A DNA stretch of 64,000 bases from Methylocystis heyeri. Lineage in GTDB: Bacteria > Pseudomonadota > Alphaproteobacteria > Rhizobiales > Beijerinckiaceae. The notes beneath the pieces were generated by a model. That model was not told the origin of the DNA. It saw nothing but the letters and a program-made list of their open reading frames with translations, and made no database searches. The translations under genes were made by a program, and so were the position numbers. This document shows, one piece after another, positions 8,336-16,772 of this stretch (position 1 is its first letter; each line of letters begins with the position of its first letter). The stretch spans positions 1,426,001 to 1,490,000 of the forward strand of contig NZ_CP046052.1 in NCBI RefSeq assembly GCF_004802635.2. The letters are read 5' to 3'.

Positions 8336-9286
8336 ATGACTAAAGCAGTTCTCACGACGAAAGTAACTCCCGTCTATGACGACCTGCCCGAGATCCGATA
8401 CCATTTCCCCAAGAGCTATCTGAGGCAAGTCAGTGAGGCGGTCGGCGATTGGATCGTTTATTACGAACCTCGGCGTTCTACTGGCGATCCATCGAGCAGC
8501 GGCGGACGCCAAGTCTACTTTGCGACGGCGCGCGTGGAACACATCATTCCCGATGAATCGCGCCCTGATCACTTTTATGCAGAAGTATCGAACTATCTGC
8601 CGTTCGTCCGACCTGTGCCTTTTAAAGAGGGGTCCCTTTTCTACGAGGGCAATCTCAAGAAGCCCGATGGCTCGACCAATAAAGGAGCTTTTGGCCGCGC
8701 AGTCCGCAACATCAAGGACAGTGAGTTCGATTTAATCTGGCAAGCGGGTTTTGGCCACGTCATCGGCATCGAGGAACGAACTCGACCTGCGCCTGACGCG
8801 CCAGAGGACCCTATGCCGCCTCTCGATGGCTTTCATGAAACGCCACTAACTTTTCTCAGTGACGTCCCGTTTGAGCAGGATCGCCGGATCGTCGAGCAAC
8901 TCATATCAAGGCCGTTTCGAGACAGAGCCTTCTCCGCCGCGGTAAAAAGCGCCTACAACGACACCTGTGCGATGAGTGGCATCAAGCTGATCAACGGTGG
9001 GGGGCGATCTGAAGCGCAGGCCGCCCATATCCGCCCTGTCGAGCATCGCGGGCCGGACAGCATTCGCAATGGGCTAGCCTTATCCGGCACCTTCCACTGG
9101 ATTTTCGACCGGGGTCTCGTTTCGATTGATGAGGACTACACCCTGCTTTTAGCAAAGGATCGCCTGCCCGACACCATCGGACGGCTTTTGATCGGCGATA
9201 GGCGTCTGATCGTCCCCGAGAGAGCGGAACTCCGGCCCCACCCCAAATTTCTTGACTACCATCGACGCGAAATATTCAAAGGTTAA
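8336..9286 (+). CDS. HNH endonuclease, possibly modification-dependent
   Basis: The C-terminal third of this 316-residue protein is an HNH_2-type nuclease domain (PF13391 type): CAMSGIKL, then QAAHIRPVEHRG, DSIRNGLAL and TFHWIFDRGLVS supply the conserved His, Asn and His. The N-terminal half (GDWIVYYEPRR, VYFATARVEHI, FYAEVSNYL) resembles the beta-barrel of PUA/EVE-like DNA-reading domains; that is inference from pattern only. The gene has a weak ribosome binding site, more A/T at codon ends than polA, and no methyltransferase partner in a classical restriction arrangement; the downstream methyltransferase is of the small-molecule type. It looks horizontally acquired. Confidence 0.8.
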   Translation: MTKAVLTTKVTPVYDDLPEIRYHFPKSYLRQVSEAVGDWIVYYEPRRSTGDPSSSGGRQVYFATARVEHIIPDESRPDHFYAEVSNYLPFVRPVPFKEGSLFYEGNLKKPDGSTNKGAFGRAVRNIKDSEFDLIWQAGFGHVIGIEERTRPAPDAPEDPMPPLDGFHETPLTFLSDVPFEQDRRIVEQLISRPFRDRAFSAAVKSAYNDTCAMSGIKLINGGGRSEAQAAHIRPVEHRGPDSIRNGLALSGTFHWIFDRGLVSIDEDYTLLLAKDRLPDTIGRLLIGDRRLIVPERAELRPHPKFLDYHRREIFKG

Positions 9287-9298
9287 TCTCGGGGGAAC

Positions 9299-10126
9299 AT
9301 GGAAATGAACGACAGGGCTTACGCCGGCGACGTGCCTCAGATCTACGATCGCGAGCTCGGCTGCGTGATGTTTCAGCCTTACGCCGAGGAGGCAGCGCAG
9401 CGCGCCGCAGCGCTGAACCCGGCCGATGTTCTGGAAATCGCGGCCGGTTCCGGCATCGTCACGCGCGAGTTGCGCAATCGCATTCCTGCGGCGGCAAAAT
9501 TGACCGCGAGCGACATAAGCGAAGACATGCTCAGCGTCGCCCGTACAAAAATCCGCGAGGGCGAGCAAGTAAGGTTCGAGATCGCGGACGCCTGCGCGCT
9601 GCCTTTTGCGGATGCGAGCTTCGACGCCGTCGTCTGCATGTTCGGCTACATGTTTTTTCCCGATAAGCCCAAAGCGATGTGCGAAGCCTTCCGCGCATTA
9701 CGTCCCGCCGGGCGCTACATATTGGGCGTGTGGGACTCGGAAGAAAACAATCCCTTCGCCAGACTGGCGCTCGCTCTATTGAAATCTACTTTCCCGGACA
9801 ATCCGCCGACATGGATGAAGCAACCGGTGTCGTGCGGAGCGATCGATCCGATCAAGGAGAGTCTGGTCGACAGCGGCTTCGTGAATATCAGCATATCGGT
9901 CGTCAAACATTCGCGCGCCTTCGACGCGAACAATTATGCGCGCGGACTTGTTTTCGGCAGCCCGATTATTCAAGAGGTCGAGGAACGCGGCGGCGACCCC
10001 GAAGCGATCGCAAAAGCCTACGCCGAAACGCTCACGCGCGCCTTCGGCTCGACCCTGCCCTTCCAGGCGATTCTGTTCGAGGCCGAAAGGCCGGCGGGGC
10101 AGCGGATGTCATCGCGAGGAGCGTAG
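9299..10126 (+). CDS. SAM-dependent methyltransferase (class I)
   Basis: This 275-residue protein shows the class I methyltransferase layout: motif I VLEIAAGSGIVTREL near residue 43, acidic ASDISEDML for motif II, IADACALPFADASFDAVVCMFGYMF for motifs III-IV, and LRPAGRYILGVWD. It resembles the Methyltransf_11 group of small-molecule methylases. ATG at 9299 has GGGGG just upstream. The last six residues (MSSRGA) are encoded inside a dispersed palindromic repeat starting at 10108, so the natural C-terminus may have been extended by repeat insertion. Substrate unknown. Confidence 0.8.
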   Translation: MEMNDRAYAGDVPQIYDRELGCVMFQPYAEEAAQRAAALNPADVLEIAAGSGIVTRELRNRIPAAAKLTASDISEDMLSVARTKIREGEQVRFEIADACALPFADASFDAVVCMFGYMFFPDKPKAMCEAFRALRPAGRYILGVWDSEENNPFARLALALLKSTFPDNPPTWMKQPVSCGAIDPIKESLVDSGFVNISISVVKHSRAFDANNYARGLVFGSPIIQEVEERGGDPEAIAKAYAETLTRAFGSTLPFQAILFEAERPAGQRMSSRGA

Positions 10127-10247
10127 CGACGCGGCAATCTAGGAGCCGCGCGCGACGACTCCTATGTTTGTCGCGTCCTGCTGCCGATCCGCGGACAGCG
10201 GGCGCTTATTTTCGCACCGAGTCTGGATCGCTCCGCTCGCGATGACG
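10108..10247. repeat. Paired palindromic repeat (GTCATCGCGAGGAGCG type)
   Basis: 10108-10140 reads GTCATCGCGAGGAGCGTAGC and on to GGCAATCT; 10223-10247 is an inverted, diverged copy ending CGCTCGCGATGACGG. About 80 bases separate the arms. A similar inverted pair is present at 27701-27791. The layout resembles REP/BIME elements of bacteria. The left arm supplies the stop codon of the methyltransferase gene, and the right arm abuts the end of cysN. Confidence 0.7.
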
Positions 10248-10253
10248 GACTTC

Positions 10254-11885
10254 TCACAACCCCGCGTCGTCCTGCGGCGAGGACGGTTCGCCCGCCCTGC
10301 CCGGTTCGGCGCTCCCGCGCTGCCAGAACCGCTCGTGGATAAAATAAGCCGCGAGCTTGACCGCCGCTTCCACGACCGTGATCGACAGCGACAGGCCTGC
10401 GTCTCGGGTAAAGCCGTAAACGACGCCGAAGGTCAGCGCGCTGCCGAATACGCGCCATGACAGGCCCTTGGCGATGACGCGCTTCTGCGACAGCACGGAA
10501 GGCGGCGGCGTCGGCAAGCCTTCCATCGAGGAATAGCTGGCCTCCAGCAAAGCGGTGGCGCCGCGCTCGCTCGCCTGCGCGCTCTCCACCATGCCGACCG
10601 CGACCGTTTCATTGGTGATGCGGTCGATGAGAATAAAGCCGCCGGTCTCGCGGTTCTCCAGATAGGGATCGCAGACGACCACAGAGTCGAGGGAAAGCTC
10701 GGCCTCTCCAATCGCGTTGAAGGCGAGGGTCTCGCCCTCTTCCTTCAGCGGCGCGGCGAGACCGGATTCGATCTCGATCCGCGCGGTGACGGCGGCGACG
10801 ACCGCAGGAGTGGTCTTGCTCCCGATCTTGAGAAGATAACTCTTATCGAGCGTGAGAGGCTCGCGCACCAGCCAGAGCAGCTTGGCCTTGAGCCTGTCTC
10901 CGACTTTGGCTGGCGAGACCGGCGAACATAAAAGATCGCCGCGGGAGATGTCGATTTCTTCCGCAAGAGTCAGGGTCACGGACTGGCCCGAAACCGCGCT
11001 GTCGAGATCGCCGTCATAGGTGACGATCCGCGCGACCTGGGTGTCGCGCCCGAGCGGAAGAATGCGCACGATGTCGCCCGGCCGCACATTGCCGCCGCAG
11101 ACGAAGCCGGAAAAGCCGCGGAAATCATGGCTCGGCCGGTTGACCCACTGCACCGGATAGCGGAAGGGCGCGATTATGGAGGAATCCTCCACTGCGACTC
11201 CTTCGAGATAGGTCAGCAGCGGCGGCCCCTTGTGCCACGCCATTTTCGCGCTCTGCTTGACCAGATTGTCGCCGTCCTTGGCGACCAGCGGCACGACATA
11301 GATCGACAGGAAGCGAAGATTCTTCGCGAATTCCGCAAAGTCCTTCTCGATCTGGCGGAACACGTCCTCGCTGTAGCCGACGAGGTCCATCTTGTTGACC
11401 GCCACCACCACATGGCGAACGCCGAGCATGGAGACGATGACGCTATGACGCTGGGTCTGGGCCAATATGCCCTTGCGCGCGTCGACCAGCAGCACGGCGA
11501 GCTCGGCGGTGGAGGCGCCCGTCGCCATATTGCGGGTGTATTGCTCGTGGCCGGGCGTGTCCGCGACGATGAACTTGCGTTTCTCGGTCGCGAAATAGCG
11601 ATAGGCGACATCGATGGTGATGCCCTGCTCGCGTTCCGCCGCGAGGCCATCGACCAGCAGCGCGAAATCGAGATCGTCGCCCTGGGTGCCGTGCTTCTTG
11701 GAGTCCTTCTCCAGCGCTTCCAGCAGATCGTCGGGCGCGAGCCCGGCGTCATAGAGCATGCGGCCGATGAGGGTCGACTTGCCGTCGTCCACGGAACCGC
11801 AGGTGATGAAGCGAAGCAACGGCTTGTCGGCGATGTGCCGATGGGGCGTCGCCTCCGGCGGCGTCTGCGAGATTCCGCCGTGCAT
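10254..11885 (-). CDS. cysN: Sulfate adenylyltransferase large subunit (CysN) with C-terminal DUF2061 domain
   Basis: The 543-residue protein is the GTPase subunit of ATP sulfurylase, which with CysD makes APS from sulfate and ATP. GTPase motifs are GSVDDGKST (G1), ADTPGHEQY (G3) and NKMD (G4), followed by EF-Tu-like beta domains. After about residue 465 the family normally ends or continues into an APS kinase; here it continues as KRVIAKGLSWRVFGS...FTRDAG, with VVEAAVKLAAYFIHERFW, which matches the small membrane-associated DUF2061 family. No APS kinase P-loop is present. The ATG at 11885 overlaps the cysD stop as TGATG. The fusion suggests membrane attachment of the enzyme, which is inference. 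Confidence 0.93.
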   Translation of the reverse strand: MHGGISQTPPEATPHRHIADKPLLRFITCGSVDDGKSTLIGRMLYDAGLAPDDLLEALEKDSKKHGTQGDDLDFALLVDGLAAEREQGITIDVAYRYFATEKRKFIVADTPGHEQYTRNMATGASTAELAVLLVDARKGILAQTQRHSVIVSMLGVRHVVVAVNKMDLVGYSEDVFRQIEKDFAEFAKNLRFLSIYVVPLVAKDGDNLVKQSAKMAWHKGPPLLTYLEGVAVEDSSIIAPFRYPVQWVNRPSHDFRGFSGFVCGGNVRPGDIVRILPLGRDTQVARIVTYDGDLDSAVSGQSVTLTLAEEIDISRGDLLCSPVSPAKVGDRLKAKLLWLVREPLTLDKSYLLKIGSKTTPAVVAAVTARIEIESGLAAPLKEEGETLAFNAIGEAELSLDSVVVCDPYLENRETGGFILIDRITNETVAVGMVESAQASERGATALLEASYSSMEGLPTPPPSVLSQKRVIAKGLSWRVFGSALTFGVVYGFTRDAGLSLSITVVEAAVKLAAYFIHERFWQRGSAEPGRAGEPSSPQDDAGL

Positions 11886-12802
11886 CAAAAATATCCCTCT
11901 TGCTTCTTCTGTTCCATCGAGGTCGACCCGTCATGGTCGATCAGCCGGCCCTGCCGCTCGGATGAACGGCTGTGGCGCATCTCGTGGATGATGGCGTCGA
12001 GATTGTCGGCGGCGCTCTCTATGGCGCCGGTGAGCGGATAGCAGCCGAGCGTCCGGAACCGCACCATCTTCTGCTCGACGACTTCGCCCGGCAGCAGCTT
12101 CATGCGGTCGTCATCCACCATGATGAGCGTGCCCTCGCGCCGCACCACCGGGCGCGGCTTGGCGAAATAAAGCGGCACCACGGGGATGTTCTCCCGCGCG
12201 ATGTAGTCCCACACATCCGCCTCGGTCCAGTTGGACAGCGGAAACACGCGCAGGCTTTCGCCGGGCCCCTTGCGCGCGTTGTAAAGCCGCCAGAACTCCG
12301 GCCGCTGGTTCTTGGGGTCCCAGCGATGCTGCGCGGTGCGGAAGGAAAGGACGCGCTCCTTGGCGCGGGATTTCTCCTCGTCGCGCCGCGCTCCGCCAAA
12401 AGCGGCGTCGAAACGCCATTTGTCGAGCGCCTGCTTGAGGCCCTCGGTCTTCATGATCTCGGTGTGGAGCTTCGATCCATGCACGAAAGGATCGATGCCC
12501 ATCGCGATCCCTTGCGGATTGACATGGACCAGCAGTTCGACGCCGAGCTCCTTTGCGCGGCGGTCGCGGAACTCGATCATCTCCCTGAACTTCCAGGTCG
12601 TGTCGACATGCAGCAGGGGAAAGGGCGGCTTGGAGGGGTAGAAAGCCTTCATCGCGATGTGGAGCATCACCGCGGAGTCTTTGCCGATGGAATAGAGCAT
12701 CACCGGTCGTTCGCATTCCGCGACGACCTCGCGCATGATGTGGATGCTCTCGGCTTCGAGCCGGTCGAGATGGCCGAGCTTGCGGATTGCCGTGGAACTC
12801 AT
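11885..12802 (-). CDS. cysD: Sulfate adenylyltransferase small subunit
   Basis: CysD is the catalytic adenylyltransferase subunit that works with CysN. The 305-residue protein carries the PP-loop motif [12 protein letters not shown] near residue 40, then [12 protein letters not shown] and [17 protein letters not shown], all classic for CysD. It ends EGYF, as the family usually does. The start [12 protein letters not shown] at 12802 overlaps the cysH stop by four bases (ATGA); the frame open upstream is the shadow of cysH. The one-base overlap with cysN at the other end indicates translational coupling and equimolar production. Confidence 0.97.
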   Translation of the reverse strand: MSSTAIRKLGHLDRLEAESIHIMREVVAECERPVMLYSIGKDSAVMLHIAMKAFYPSKPPFPLLHVDTTWKFREMIEFRDRRAKELGVELLVHVNPQGIAMGIDPFVHGSKLHTEIMKTEGLKQALDKWRFDAAFGGARRDEEKSRAKERVLSFRTAQHRWDPKNQRPEFWRLYNARKGPGESLRVFPLSNWTEADVWDYIARENIPVVPLYFAKPRPVVRREGTLIMVDDDRMKLLPGEVVEQKMVRFRTLGCYPLTGAIESAADNLDAIIHEMRHSRSSERQGRLIDHDGSTSMEQKKQEGYF

Positions 12803-13554
12803 TGCGCGACCTCGCTGTGCGGCGCCGGACCGCGGCGCAGGACGCCGTTCTCGTCGACATGGAGGCCGCATTCCTTTTTGCCGTCGTCCTCCCACCACCA
12901 GCGGCCGGCGCGCTCGCCTTCGCCGGGCTGCACCGCGCGGGTGCAGGGCGCGCAGCCGATGGAAAGGAAGCCCTGCACGTGCAGTTCGTTCACCGGCACG
13001 CTGAGCTTTTCGGTCTCGGCGACGATGATCTCCCGGCTGTAGTCGAGCAACGGATTGACCTTGAGCAGCTTATGGCCCGCGTCGAACTCCACATAGGAAA
13101 TATCCGACCTCGCCGCCGATTGATCGGCGCGCAATCCGGTCACCCAGGCGGAGGCGGAGGCCAGCAGCCGCCCCAAGGGCTCGACCTTGCGGATGTGGCA
13201 GCAAGCCTTGCGGTTCTCGACTGATTTGTAGAAACCGTTGACGCCGCTCTCGGCCACCCATTCCTGCAGAGGCTCGGCTTGCGGATAGACCGCCGCGATA
13301 CGGCGCGCATATCGCGCCTCGGTGCGCTCCCACAGCTCATAGGTCTGCGGAAACAGCCGGCCGGTGTCCAGCGTCGCCACCTCGATATCGAGCCCCTGGG
13401 TGAAGATCGAATGGGCGATCCACTGATCCTCGACGCCGAAGCTCGTCGTGAAGACTATGCGTCCGGGCACGAATTCCCGCAGCAGTTGCAGGCGGTGGTC
13501 GAGATCGAGCGGCGCGAAGCGCGGCTCCAGAACTTCCATCAACGACGGCTTCAT
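12799..13554 (-). CDS. cysH: Phosphoadenylyl/adenylyl-sulfate reductase with iron-sulfur cysteines
   Basis: This 251-residue CysH has the PAPS reductase fold ([37 protein letters not shown]) and both cysteine pairs KACCHIRK and GCAPCTRA. Known biochemistry links these CC...CxxC pairs to a [4Fe-4S] cluster and to use of APS rather than PAPS as substrate. That agrees with the lack of an APS kinase gene or domain in the operon. It would reduce APS to sulfite with thioredoxin as electron donor. The ATG at 13554 overlaps the preceding DUF934 stop as ATGA. Confidence 0.95.
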   Translation of the reverse strand: MKPSLMEVLEPRFAPLDLDHRLQLLREFVPGRIVFTTSFGVEDQWIAHSIFTQGLDIEVATLDTGRLFPQTYELWERTEARYARRIAAVYPQAEPLQEWVAESGVNGFYKSVENRKACCHIRKVEPLGRLLASASAWVTGLRADQSAARSDISYVEFDAGHKLLKVNPLLDYSREIIVAETEKLSVPVNELHVQGFLSIGCAPCTRAVQPGEGERAGRWWWEDDGKKECGLHVDENGVLRRGPAPHSEVAQ

Positions 13555-14054
13555 AACGCAGCCTTTCGGCGCCGCTCCAATATGGAGCCGCGCGTTCCAT
13601 AACCTTCCTGATAGGTCTCGGCATAGCTGCCGAGCGCCTTGGCCCATTGCGCTTCGTTCTGGCGCTGGGCGATGTCGTGCGGGATTTCGATGGTGTCGAA
13701 ACCGCATTGGCGCGCATGCAAGGCCTGATCCGCGACGAGGCGCCCGCTCGCCCGCAGCTCGCCCTTGAACCCGGCGCGGCGCACGAGCCGCGCGAGCGAA
13801 AAGCCGCGCCCGTCCGTGAAGGCCGGAAAGGCGATCGCTATCAGCGACAAACGCGAAAAATAGGGAGCAATCGCCGCCGGATCGGCGGTGTTCGGCAACC
13901 GGACCCCGAGGCCCTGTTCCGGCCCGAGGCCCGCCAGCGCCTCCTCGAGCCGCTGCTGCGACACGACGATCTTGCCGGACCTCGGCAGGTCTTCTTCGTC
14001 GGCGAGATGGCGCCACTCGTCTTCGACGAACTTTCCCTCAGATATCAGCGCCAT
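13551..14054 (-). CDS. DUF934 protein of the sulfite reduction cluster
   Basis: This 167-residue protein begins MALISEGKFVEDEW and contains GLGVRLPNTADPAAIAPY, IAFPAFTDGRGFSLARLVR and RQCGFDTIEI, the pattern of the DUF934 family. The family is found almost always beside cysI in proteobacteria and is thought to help sulfite reduction, but its biochemical role is not established. It overlaps the end of cysI by 17 bases and the start of cysH by four, so it is translated as part of the coupled operon. No cofactor motif is visible. Confidence 0.9.
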   Translation of the reverse strand: MALISEGKFVEDEWRHLADEEDLPRSGKIVVSQQRLEEALAGLGPEQGLGVRLPNTADPAAIAPYFSRLSLIAIAFPAFTDGRGFSLARLVRRAGFKGELRASGRLVADQALHARQCGFDTIEIPHDIAQRQNEAQWAKALGSYAETYQEGYGTRGSILERRRKAAL

Positions 14055-15762
14055 TTTCGCCCTCCCGCCGCAGCACGTCCTTGAAGCGGGCGTGTCCCAG
14101 CCGCCGCCAGGTGTCGATGAAACGCTCTTCCCCCTGCCGCTCGGAGAGATAGAAATCGACGATATGCTCGATGACGTCCGCCACCTGGTCTGCGCCGACG
14201 CCGGGGCCGAGCAGCTCGCCGACCGACGCCGACAGCGAAGGGTCGCCGCCGAGCGTGATCTGGTAGGATTCCTGGCCTTTCTTTTCGAGGCCCAGAACGC
14301 CAATCGCTCCGACATGGTGATGCCCGCAGGCGTTGATGCAGCCCGAGATTTTTATCCCCAGCCTGCCGATCTCGCGCTGGCGTTCCTCATCCTTGAAGCG
14401 ACGCGAAATCGCCTGCGCGATCGGGATCGAACGCGCGGTGGCGAGCGAGCAGTAATCGAGCCCCGGACAGGAGATGATGTCGGTCAGGAGACCGACATTC
14501 GCGGTCGCCAGCCCCGCCGCGTCCAGCATACGCCACAGCGCGAAGAGGTCGTCCTTCTTCACATGCGGCAGGACGATGTTCTGCTCGTGGCTGACGCGCA
14601 ATTCGCCGAAGCCGAATTTTTCGCTGGCGTCGGCCAGAACTCGCATCTGGGCCGAGGTCGCGTCGCCCGGAATTCCTCCTGTCGGCTTCAGCGAGACCGT
14701 GACGATCGCATAGCCGTCGATCTTGTGCGCCGAGACATTGACCTCGGCGAAAGCGGCGAAGGCGGGGTTTTCCCGTTTCGCCGACTGGAGCGCCTCGGAT
14801 TGGGCGGGCAGCGTTTCGTAGGGCGGGGGCGCGAAGAAGGCTGCGATGCGGGCGAATTCCTCCGCGTCATGGGCGAAGGGCGTACGATCCATGGCCGCGA
14901 ATTCGGCTTCGACCTCGGCCCTGATCTGATCGAGCCCGGTCTCGTGCACCAATATCTTGATGCGGGCCTTGTATTTGTTGTCGCGCCGGCCGAAGCGGTT
15001 ATAGACGCGCAGAATGGCCTCGAGATAGGCGAGCAGGTCCTCCCGCGGCAGAAACTCCCGCACCACCTTGCCGACGAAGGGCGAACGGCCGAGGCCGCCT
15101 CCGACATAAACCTCATAGCCCGGCTCGCCGCCGGGGCCTGCGACCACCCTGAGGCCGATGTCATGGACCTTGACCGCAGCGCGGTCCTGGGCGGCGCCGC
15201 TCACCGCGATCTTGAACTTGCGCGGCAGGAAGCTGAACTCGGAATGCAGGCTCGACCACTGACGCAGGAATTCCGCGGTCGGACGCGGGTCTTCGTATTC
15301 GTCGGCGGCGACGCCCGAAAAATGGTCGGCGGTGACGTTGCGAATGCAGTTGCCGGAGGTCTGGATGGCGTGCATCTCGACTTCGGCCAGCGCCTCCAGA
15401 ATATCCGGGACGTCGACGAGCTTCGGCCAATTGAACTGCAGGTTCTGGCGGGTCGTGAAATGACCGTAGCCCTTGTCCCATTTGTCGGCGATGTCGGCGA
15501 GGCTGCGCATCTGGCGCGCCGTCAGCGTGCCATAGGGAATAGCGACGCGCAGCATATAGGCGTGCAGCTGCAGATAGAGCCCGTTCATCAGGCGGAAGGG
15601 ACGGAATTCCTCCTCCGTCGTCGCGCCTTCCAGGCGCCTGCGCACCTGCTCGCGAAACTCGGCGACGCGCTCGCGCACGAAGGCCGTGTCGTAGTTGTCG
15701 TAGAGATAGGTGGTGGTCGGCGTGTTGGGACGCGCCGCCTGCTGTGGGTCATGCGCGGTCAT
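14038..15762 (-). CDS. cysI: Sulfite reductase hemoprotein (ferredoxin-type nitrite/sulfite reductase family)
   Basis: The 574-residue protein belongs to the siroheme/[4Fe-4S] nitrite and sulfite reductase family. The four cluster cysteines are in SCPGLDYCSLA and SGCINACGHHH, and the siroheme-binding arginines lie in FTTRQNLQFNW and SGNCIRNVTAD. It reduces sulfite to sulfide with six electrons. The context (cysH, cysD, cysN, DUF934, DUF2849) points to sulfite rather than nitrite. There is no CysJ flavoprotein in the operon; the ferredoxin at its head is the likely electron donor. The ATG at 15762 overlaps the DUF2849 stop as ATGA. Confidence 0.95.
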   Translation of the reverse strand: MTAHDPQQAARPNTPTTTYLYDNYDTAFVRERVAEFREQVRRRLEGATTEEEFRPFRLMNGLYLQLHAYMLRVAIPYGTLTARQMRSLADIADKWDKGYGHFTTRQNLQFNWPKLVDVPDILEALAEVEMHAIQTSGNCIRNVTADHFSGVAADEYEDPRPTAEFLRQWSSLHSEFSFLPRKFKIAVSGAAQDRAAVKVHDIGLRVVAGPGGEPGYEVYVGGGLGRSPFVGKVVREFLPREDLLAYLEAILRVYNRFGRRDNKYKARIKILVHETGLDQIRAEVEAEFAAMDRTPFAHDAEEFARIAAFFAPPPYETLPAQSEALQSAKRENPAFAAFAEVNVSAHKIDGYAIVTVSLKPTGGIPGDATSAQMRVLADASEKFGFGELRVSHEQNIVLPHVKKDDLFALWRMLDAAGLATANVGLLTDIISCPGLDYCSLATARSIPIAQAISRRFKDEERQREIGRLGIKISGCINACGHHHVGAIGVLGLEKKGQESYQITLGGDPSLSASVGELLGPGVGADQVADVIEHIVDFYLSERQGEERFIDTWRRLGHARFKDVLRREGENGADI

Positions 15763-16088
15763 TTCGCGTCTCCCGATTGGGCGGCCCGAGCCTGTTTGCC
15801 GAGGTCCGGCCTCACGCTGGGGCCTTTGATCCGCATTTTCTCGCGGTAGTGCAGCGGCGTCGGGCTACCGTCCGCCTCCAGGCCCACATCCGCGAGATAG
15901 ACGTCGACGACGCGATTTGCGGCGATCTCGCCCTTGCCACGCGCTTCCAGCGCCGCCGCTTCCTGGCTGTCGCGGGCCACCGCCGCCGACTTGTGGTCGC
16001 GCGCCCAGCCGTCCGCTCCGAGAAACAGCGCTTCGCCGTCGCGAAGATCGCTTGCGATGAGAATTTGGGGGTTCTTGAGAAGCGCCAT
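15759..16088 (-). CDS. DUF2849 protein of the sulfur operon
   Basis: This 109-residue protein starts MALLKNPQILIASDLRDGEALFL; the frame open upstream of 16088 is a shadow of the ferredoxin gene. The pattern ASDLRDGEALFL...RDHKSAAVARDSQEAAALE and VVDVYLADV fits DUF2849, a short alphaproteobacterial family nearly always located upstream of cysI. Function is unknown; a role in sulfite reductase assembly or in siroheme supply is a guess from context. It overlaps the ferredoxin stop by one base (TGATG) and the cysI start by four. Confidence 0.88.
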   Translation of the reverse strand: MALLKNPQILIASDLRDGEALFLGADGWARDHKSAAVARDSQEAAALEARGKGEIAANRVVDVYLADVGLEADGSPTPLHYREKMRIKGPSVRPDLGKQARAAQSGDAK

Positions 16089-16435
16089 CAGACCGCCTTG
16101 GCTATTGTCAGACGCAGCCCGTCGTATTCGTCGGACCAGATAATTTGGCAGGCGAGGCGCGAATTGTCGAAAACGAGCGGCAGTTCGTCGAGCTTTTCCA
16201 GTTCTTCCTCGCGGGGAGCCGGAAGCCGGGCCACCCACTCGGGATCGATGAGGACATGACACTCCGCGCAGGCCAGCGCGCCGCCGCAGGTATTGTCCAT
16301 CCCCATGCCGTAATCGCGAAGAATTTCCATCAACCGCCAGCCTTCGACCGGCTCGAGGTCGTGCGACACTCCGTTCCGGTCTTCGACCCGAACCAGACTT
16401 ATCGGCTTTTCCAAGCTTGCCTCTGCGCTCCGCAT
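16088..16435 (-). CDS. 2Fe-2S ferredoxin, adrenodoxin type
   Basis: The 115-residue protein carries the plant/adrenodoxin-type cluster motif GMDNTCGGALACAECHVLID (Cys-x5-Cys-x2-Cys) and a fourth cysteine in SRLACQIIW. The acidic surface stretch REEELEKLDEL matches the partner-binding helix of adrenodoxin-type ferredoxins. As the first gene of the sulfur operon it most likely passes electrons to CysI, replacing the CysJ flavoprotein; this is inference from position. A strong GGGGAGG ribosome binding site precedes the ATG at 16435. Confidence 0.92.
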   Translation of the reverse strand: MRSAEASLEKPISLVRVEDRNGVSHDLEPVEGWRLMEILRDYGMGMDNTCGGALACAECHVLIDPEWVARLPAPREEELEKLDELPLVFDNSRLACQIIWSDEYDGLRLTIAKAV

Positions 16436-16595
16436 GCGCCTCCCCTACTGCATTTCAGCGAAATTCTCGCGGCGCGAATCGCGCGAGCGACCACGCCGGA
16501 AATCCCCGCATTGTGATGCGAAAGCCGCTACGGCTCTCCAGGACGCATCAGCGCATGCGCCCTCCCCGGAAGGCGCGGCCTGGATTGCTTCTGGT

Positions 16596-16623
16596 TACAT
16601 ACCCATCGGCCCGCGAATGTCAA
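16596..16623 (-). promoter_or_regulatory. Sigma-70-type promoter of the sulfate assimilation operon
   Basis: The minus strand shows a perfect -35 box TTGACA (16623-16618), a 16-base spacer and TATGTA (16601-16596) as -10. Transcription would start near 16588, giving a leader of about 150 bases before the ferredoxin ATG. It is the best promoter match in the window and lies directly downstream of an inverted repeat that could bind an activator. Confidence 0.6.
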
Positions 16624-16628
16624 TTCAC

Positions 16629-16680
16629 TTAAAACAACTGCCTATTAATTACATTGCACATAAAAAGTCTGTTGTTTTAA
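16629..16680. promoter_or_regulatory. Inverted repeat TTAAAACAAC / GTTGTTTTAA, candidate operator
   Basis: A perfect 10-bp inverted repeat (16629-16638 and 16671-16680) with a 32-base AT-rich spacer lies upstream of the -35 box of the sulfur operon. Relative to the predicted start it covers roughly -41 to -92, the usual position for an activator of the LysR type. The plus-strand ParA-like gene at 16773 could be controlled from the same site. Which regulator binds is unknown. Confidence 0.45.
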
Positions 16681-16772
16681 ATGCGACCCGAGCTGGGGAT
16701 TGTCGGCTAATTTTCTTAACTTTCCGGCAAAGGTTAGTGCGCGCATGTGCGCCGAATGCTATAGGGACGGCC

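Noticed and set aside
13888-15849. Long plus-strand open frame of 653 codons over cysI
   Set aside because: It is the antisense shadow of cysI and DUF934 and has no protein motif; the minus strand carries all family motifs.
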